Below are positions 60,239 to 64,000 of a stretch of DNA of 64,000 bases, piece after piece (the first letter of the stretch is position 1; each line of letters starts with the position of its first letter). Position numbers and translations under genes: made by a program. The notes below the pieces were generated by a model. That model was not told the DNA's origin. It searched no databases and saw only the letters and a list, made by a program, of their open reading frames with translations. This DNA is from Whitmania pigra (lineage: Eukaryota > Annelida > Clitellata > Hirudinida > Haemopidae), in NCBI GenBank assembly GCA_021613335.1, contig JAJTWR010000067.1:912001-976000 (forward strand). The letters run 5' to 3'.

Positions 60239-63200
60239 ATGGCAAAAGAATCTCGCAAGCGCAAAAGATCAAGGTCGCACAGAAGAAGCCGCGATAACAA
60301 AGCCAAAAAATCCAGGCGCAGCAACAGCCGTGAAAAGTCCCTTTCCCGATCCCCCAGTCACGACAGGGCAAGTAAAGACAAAAAGAGATCTAGAAGAAGT
60401 GACGACAGATCAAAGTCTAGATCGCATAGCGTCAAGAAAAGTCGTACTGACAAGTCGGATAAGCACAGGAGGCATGACAGTAGGGATAGGTCATACTCGA
60501 GATCCGGCAGTCGTTCGAGGCGTGACAAGATGAAGAAATCTAGAAGAAATGATAGTCGAGAAAGATCGTTATCGAGATCGCTTAGCCATCACAGAAGTCG
60601 TAAAGATGACAAAAAGAAATCCAGCAGAAGTGACAGTAAAGATAGGTCAAGGTCGCCTATTTGCCGCGATGGTCATAAAGACAAGAAGAAATCTAGAAGA
60701 AATGAGAGCAAAGAAAGACTGAGGTCACGGTCACCCAGCCAGGAAAATAGACAAGGGGATTCAAAAAAGAGGTCTAGCAAAAATAAGGATAGGTCGTCGT
60801 CAAGGTCACACAAAAGAGGTAAACGTGATAGGTCAAGAAGCGCTCAGATAGATGACCATGTGGAACTTAGCGAGAAGGACAAGGAGATCCAGATGAGGAA
60901 AGAAAGACTAGAAAAGTGGAAGGCGGGAATAAACCGACCTGAAGAAAAAACTGGGTCATCCTCGGGTTTAAATAACGGCGATGCTGCAAGCTTTGATGCT
61001 GGAAGACAGGAAAATGAGATGGAGCGCATTGACAGAGAGATGAAAATTATGGTTGATAGGATCGAACAAACGAAAGCAGCCAAAAAGAAAGAGTCTGAGG
61101 TAGCACAGCCTACCACATCATCGGCTCCACCCTCTAGTGCCAAAAAATGGTCTTTGGAAAATGAAAGCGATGAAGAAGACGCGAAGAATCCCATTGTTGA
61201 AGATGATGAGATTGATCCTTTAGATGCCTACATGATGGTCGTTAACCAAGAGGTTAAAGAGGTAAACAAGAAAGACCAAATGATTGCTGCCAAGCAGTCG
61301 GGGGCTAATCAGTCTAAAAGCGTGACCATCATAAAATCTTTGGCCAAATGTTCAAAAACTCAACAGCGAGGAGAACTGATGGAAAGCAACATGGACGCTT
61401 TGGAGTATTCGTCAGAAGAGGAAGAAGAAACCCTCAACGATACCATGAACAAATTAGTCAAGAAAAAAAAAGAGTTGATGGCAGTTGACCATGGAAAAAT
61501 CTATTACAGACCTTTCAGAAAAGATTTCTACATCGAAGTTCCAGAGCTGACCAACATGTCTCTTGAAGAAGTTGAAGAATACAGAAGAGAATTGGAAAAT
61601 ATCAATGTGAAAGGATTTAACTGCCCCAAGCCAGTCAAATCCTGGGCTCAATGCGGAGTCAGCAAGAAGGTTCTAGACTGCCTCAAGAAACATAAATTCG
61701 AGAAGCCAACGCCCATCCAAGCTCAAGCGCTTCCAATTGTTATGTCAGGTCGTGATATGATAGGCATTGCTAAAACGGGAAGTGGAAAGACATTAGCTTT
61801 TCTTATTCCCATGTTTCGACACATTCTCGATCAGCCGGAATTAGAGCAAAATGACGGCCCCATAGCTATTATCATGACACCCACAAGGGAGCTTGCCATG
61901 CAGATTTGGAAGGAATGTCAGAAATTTGCCAAGCCCCTTGAATTGAGAGCTGTCTGCATCTTTGGCGGTACAGGCATCTCCGAACAAATAGCTGATCTCA
62001 GAAGAGGAGCAGAGATTATCGTCTGTACTCCGGGCAGGATGATAGACATGTTGGCGGCCAATAGTGGTCGCGTTACCAACCTCAGGAGAGTAACTTATGT
62101 AGTACTTGACGAGGCCGATCGTATGTTCGACATGGGTTTCGAACCCCAAGTGATGAAGATCATAGATAACGTCAGGCCGGAGAGACAGACCATCATGTTC
62201 AGTGCTACATTTCCTAGGCAGATGGAAGCTTTGGCTCGCAAAGTCCTCCAAAAGCCAGTGGAAGTCACTGTTGGCGGGAGAAGCGTTGTGTGTAATGATG
62301 TTGAGCAAAAAATTGTCATACTAGACAACAACCAGAAATTCCAAAAGCTTCTGGAACTACTGGGCATCTATCAGCCACAAGGTTCAGTTATAGTCTTTGT
62401 CCATAAGCAGGAGCTGGCTGATGAACTGATGGGAAACCTCATCCATCACCAGTATCCCTGCTTAGCCTTGCACGGTGGCTTAGACCAGTACGATAGGATG
62501 CACAACATTAGTGAATTCAAAAATGGTAATACTAAACTCTTAATTGCCACGTCGGTATGTTCGAGAGGTTTAGATGTGAAGGACCTATTACTGGTCATAA
62601 ACTACGATTGCCCCAATCACTATGAAGATTATGTCCACAGATGTGGAAGAACAGGCAGAGCAGGAAAACAAGGTTATGCCTATACCTTTCTCACACCTGA
62701 CCAAGGTCGTTGTTCGGGAGATCTTATCAGAGCTCTTCATTTGTCAAAAACAGATGTACCACCGGAGCTGACCGAACTTTGGAATCAACATGTCAAGGAA
62801 ATGAAAGCTGAAGGAAAGACAGTTTTCTCCGCCAGTGGCTTTAAGGGCAAGGGCTTCAAATTTGACGAAGCCGAAGCACAACTGGCAGATGAACGCAAGA
62901 AACTCCAGAAAGCTGGTCTGGGAATACAGGGTAGCGACGATGAATTTGACGATGAGGATATGGACAAGAAAATCGAAGACATGTTTGCCAGTCGCAAAAG
63001 GATAACTGATGCCGACCAGCCACCTGTCAATCCAACCACGGTCTCGAATCAAGAAAAATTGGAAATGGCCCTAAAAGCTGCCTCTCAGATCAGCGCCCTC
63101 AGGAATATCGGCGATGGATCAACGGACGTAAACCAAAAAGCGGTGACGTCGATACTCAGTGGAGACATGACATCGAGCACCATGTCGTCCAAAGTTCTGG

Positions 63201-63604
63201 CAGAGCAGATGGCGAAGAAACTGAACGCCAAACTGGGTTATGTGCAAGAGGAGGAGGACGGCGCTCAAGAACAGGAAGCTGCTCGTCAACCAGAGAAAAG
63301 GTACGAAGAAGAATTGGAAATCAACGACTTCCCACAGAATGCCAGGTGGAAGGTTACTTCCAAGGAAACTCTGTGCAACATCAGCGAATACTCAGATGCA
63401 GGCGTTACGGTTAGGGGAGTGTATATACCAGCAGGAAAACAACCCAAAGAAGGCGAAAGGAAATTGTATCTGAACATCGAGGCTAGTAGTGAGATGGATG
63501 TTCAAAAAGCCAAGGCCGAGATAACTCGGCTGATCAAAGAAGAGCTCATCAAAGCTCAGACTTACTTACCCGCCGTCAACAAGAGCCGCTACAAAGTCGT
63601 CTAA
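60239..63604 (+). CDS. DDX46: DDX46/Prp5 DEAD-box RNA helicase, intronless
   Basis: 1121 residues in one uninterrupted exon. DDX46 (yeast Prp5) is a nuclear ATP-dependent RNA helicase that remodels U2 snRNP for branch-point recognition in pre-mRNA splicing. Residues 1-215 are an Arg/Ser-rich domain, then acidic and coiled regions with DPLDAYM and ALEYSSEEEEE. The helicase core shows the Q motif (near 487-494, KPTPIQAQA), motif I GIAKTGSGKT (509-518), PTRELA (548-553), GGTG, TPGRM, DEAD (624-627), SAT (655-657), a TSVCSRGLDV segment (771-780) and HRCGRTGR (800-807). The C-terminus (EELEINDFPQNARWKVTSKE, AEITRLIKEELI, RYKVV) is the conserved DDX46 tail. Length is close to the vertebrate protein (about 1030). 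The start is the first ATG of the frame. A polyadenylation signal AATAAA is at 63878. Lack of introns suggests either intron loss or an expressed retrocopy. Confidence 0.96.
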   Translation: MAKESRKRKRSRSHRRSRDNKAKKSRRSNSREKSLSRSPSHDRASKDKKRSRRSDDRSKSRSHSVKKSRTDKSDKHRRHDSRDRSYSRSGSRSRRDKMKKSRRNDSRERSLSRSLSHHRSRKDDKKKSSRSDSKDRSRSPICRDGHKDKKKSRRNESKERLRSRSPSQENRQGDSKKRSSKNKDRSSSRSHKRGKRDRSRSAQIDDHVELSEKDKEIQMRKERLEKWKAGINRPEEKTGSSSGLNNGDAASFDAGRQENEMERIDREMKIMVDRIEQTKAAKKKESEVAQPTTSSAPPSSAKKWSLENESDEEDAKNPIVEDDEIDPLDAYMMVVNQEVKEVNKKDQMIAAKQSGANQSKSVTIIKSLAKCSKTQQRGELMESNMDALEYSSEEEEETLNDTMNKLVKKKKELMAVDHGKIYYRPFRKDFYIEVPELTNMSLEEVEEYRRELENINVKGFNCPKPVKSWAQCGVSKKVLDCLKKHKFEKPTPIQAQALPIVMSGRDMIGIAKTGSGKTLAFLIPMFRHILDQPELEQNDGPIAIIMTPTRELAMQIWKECQKFAKPLELRAVCIFGGTGISEQIADLRRGAEIIVCTPGRMIDMLAANSGRVTNLRRVTYVVLDEADRMFDMGFEPQVMKIIDNVRPERQTIMFSATFPRQMEALARKVLQKPVEVTVGGRSVVCNDVEQKIVILDNNQKFQKLLELLGIYQPQGSVIVFVHKQELADELMGNLIHHQYPCLALHGGLDQYDRMHNISEFKNGNTKLLIATSVCSRGLDVKDLLLVINYDCPNHYEDYVHRCGRTGRAGKQGYAYTFLTPDQGRCSGDLIRALHLSKTDVPPELTELWNQHVKEMKAEGKTVFSASGFKGKGFKFDEAEAQLADERKKLQKAGLGIQGSDDEFDDEDMDKKIEDMFASRKRITDADQPPVNPTTVSNQEKLEMALKAASQISALRNIGDGSTDVNQKAVTSILSGDMTSSTMSSKVLAEQMAKKLNAKLGYVQEEEDGAQEQEAARQPEKRYEEELEINDFPQNARWKVTSKETLCNISEYSDAGVTVRGVYIPAGKQPKEGERKLYLNIEASSEMDVQKAKAEITRLIKEELIKAQTYLPAVNKSRYKVV

Positions 63605-63945
63605 GAGGGTTTCCGAAACGTTTCCTTTAAGAAGCATTTCATGAATTTACCATTGCGATTGCTAACATTATAGTTTTTATCTTTACCAATTTTATTTTAA
63701 TACAAATATTGTGCTATTAAAATAATGATTATCAAAAATCAAACGTAAGTCTTTTGCGTTGTATATTTGCTCCGTTAAATTTTAAATTGTGAAAAATTAA
63801 GTAAATTGTAACAACATATTCTTAAAATATTTTGTTAGACTGAATATTAGGTATTAGTTGAACGTAGTTTATTACTTAATAAATTTTATTCATTATAAAT
63901 CGCTAGTTCTCGATAAAATGTAATTCTGAATGGGAGATTCTAGAG
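63605..63945 (+). terminator. 3' UTR region of DDX46 with poly(A) signal
   Basis: AT-rich sequence after the TAA... stop at 63602-63604 (TAA). The clearest polyadenylation signal is AATAAA at 63878-63883; no genomic A-tract typical of a retrocopy follows it before the hAT terminus at 63946. Confidence 0.45.
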
Positions 63946-64000
63946 CAGTGGTGCACAACCTTTTTGGGAAGAAAGCCACAATTCGAATTCCGAAAGCGTT
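63946..64000. mobile_element. Terminus of a hAT element running off the window
   Basis: CAGTGGTGCACAACCTTTTT is a standard hAT (Charlie-like) terminal inverted repeat, and the preceding TTCTAGAG fits the nTCTAGAn target preference of this family. Only 55 bp are visible, so the rest and its orientation are unknown. Confidence 0.6.

Noticed and set aside
60330..63477. Several 60-155-codon frames on both strands within DDX46
   Set aside because: Shadows of the long helicase frame.

Overview
The window is AT-rich animal (metazoan) DNA, most likely from an invertebrate. Evidence is GT-AG (and one GC-AG) introns, spliced genes for secreted animal domains, LINE, SINE, LTR, hAT and pogo elements, long microsatellites and a spliceosomal DEAD-box gene. 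The phylum cannot be fixed from sequence alone.

The main biological content at about 0.4-50 kb is a tandem array of genes on the minus strand for small secreted proteins. Each has a signal peptide, a short PAN/apple-like cysteine module and a fibrinogen-related domain (FReD). Three copies are complete in four exons (B 18467-25446, C 28401-35479, D 45743-49696; 291, 297 and 293 residues), with matching splice sites, phases and exon lengths of 137, 182, 246 and 311-329 nt. Copy A keeps only exon 1 (386-522) inside the window. A fifth copy survives as the last 35 nt of its final exon (8464-8498), cut off by a Ty3/gypsy retrotransposon. Spacers and introns were duplicated with the genes, so almost every insertion can be recognised against an empty site in a sister copy.

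Interspersed on the same strand are fragments of EGF-receptor-type ectodomain (receptor L domain and furin-like exons) at 2932-3043, 42693-42907, 52328-53120 and 56012-57944. Several have frameshifts or deletions, so they look like remains of a second extracellular gene family.

The rest is mobile DNA: three internally deleted hAT copies (3850, 43737, 56419), an L2-like LINE split by an inverted-repeat insert (5.4-7.7 kb), a decayed gypsy element with a hAT nested in it (8.5-12.8 kb), a solo LTR (16779), R2/NeSL-like restriction-endonuclease LINE pieces in the large intron of all three FReD genes (20.0-23.9, 32.5-33.8, 47.2-48.3 kb), an uninterrupted CR1-like ORF (29542-31461), a non-autonomous LTR element with a SAP-domain ORF (36668-38508), a pogo/Tigger element (38590-41495), a histone H3 pseudogene (47333-47743), a tandem repeat of about 170 bp (51067-51840) and a candidate solo LTR (54405).

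The right end holds an intact, intronless DDX46/Prp5 RNA helicase gene (60239-63604), followed by the terminus of another hAT element at the window edge. Two small spliced candidates of unknown function lie at 14.66-15.54 kb and 15.9-16.2 kb.
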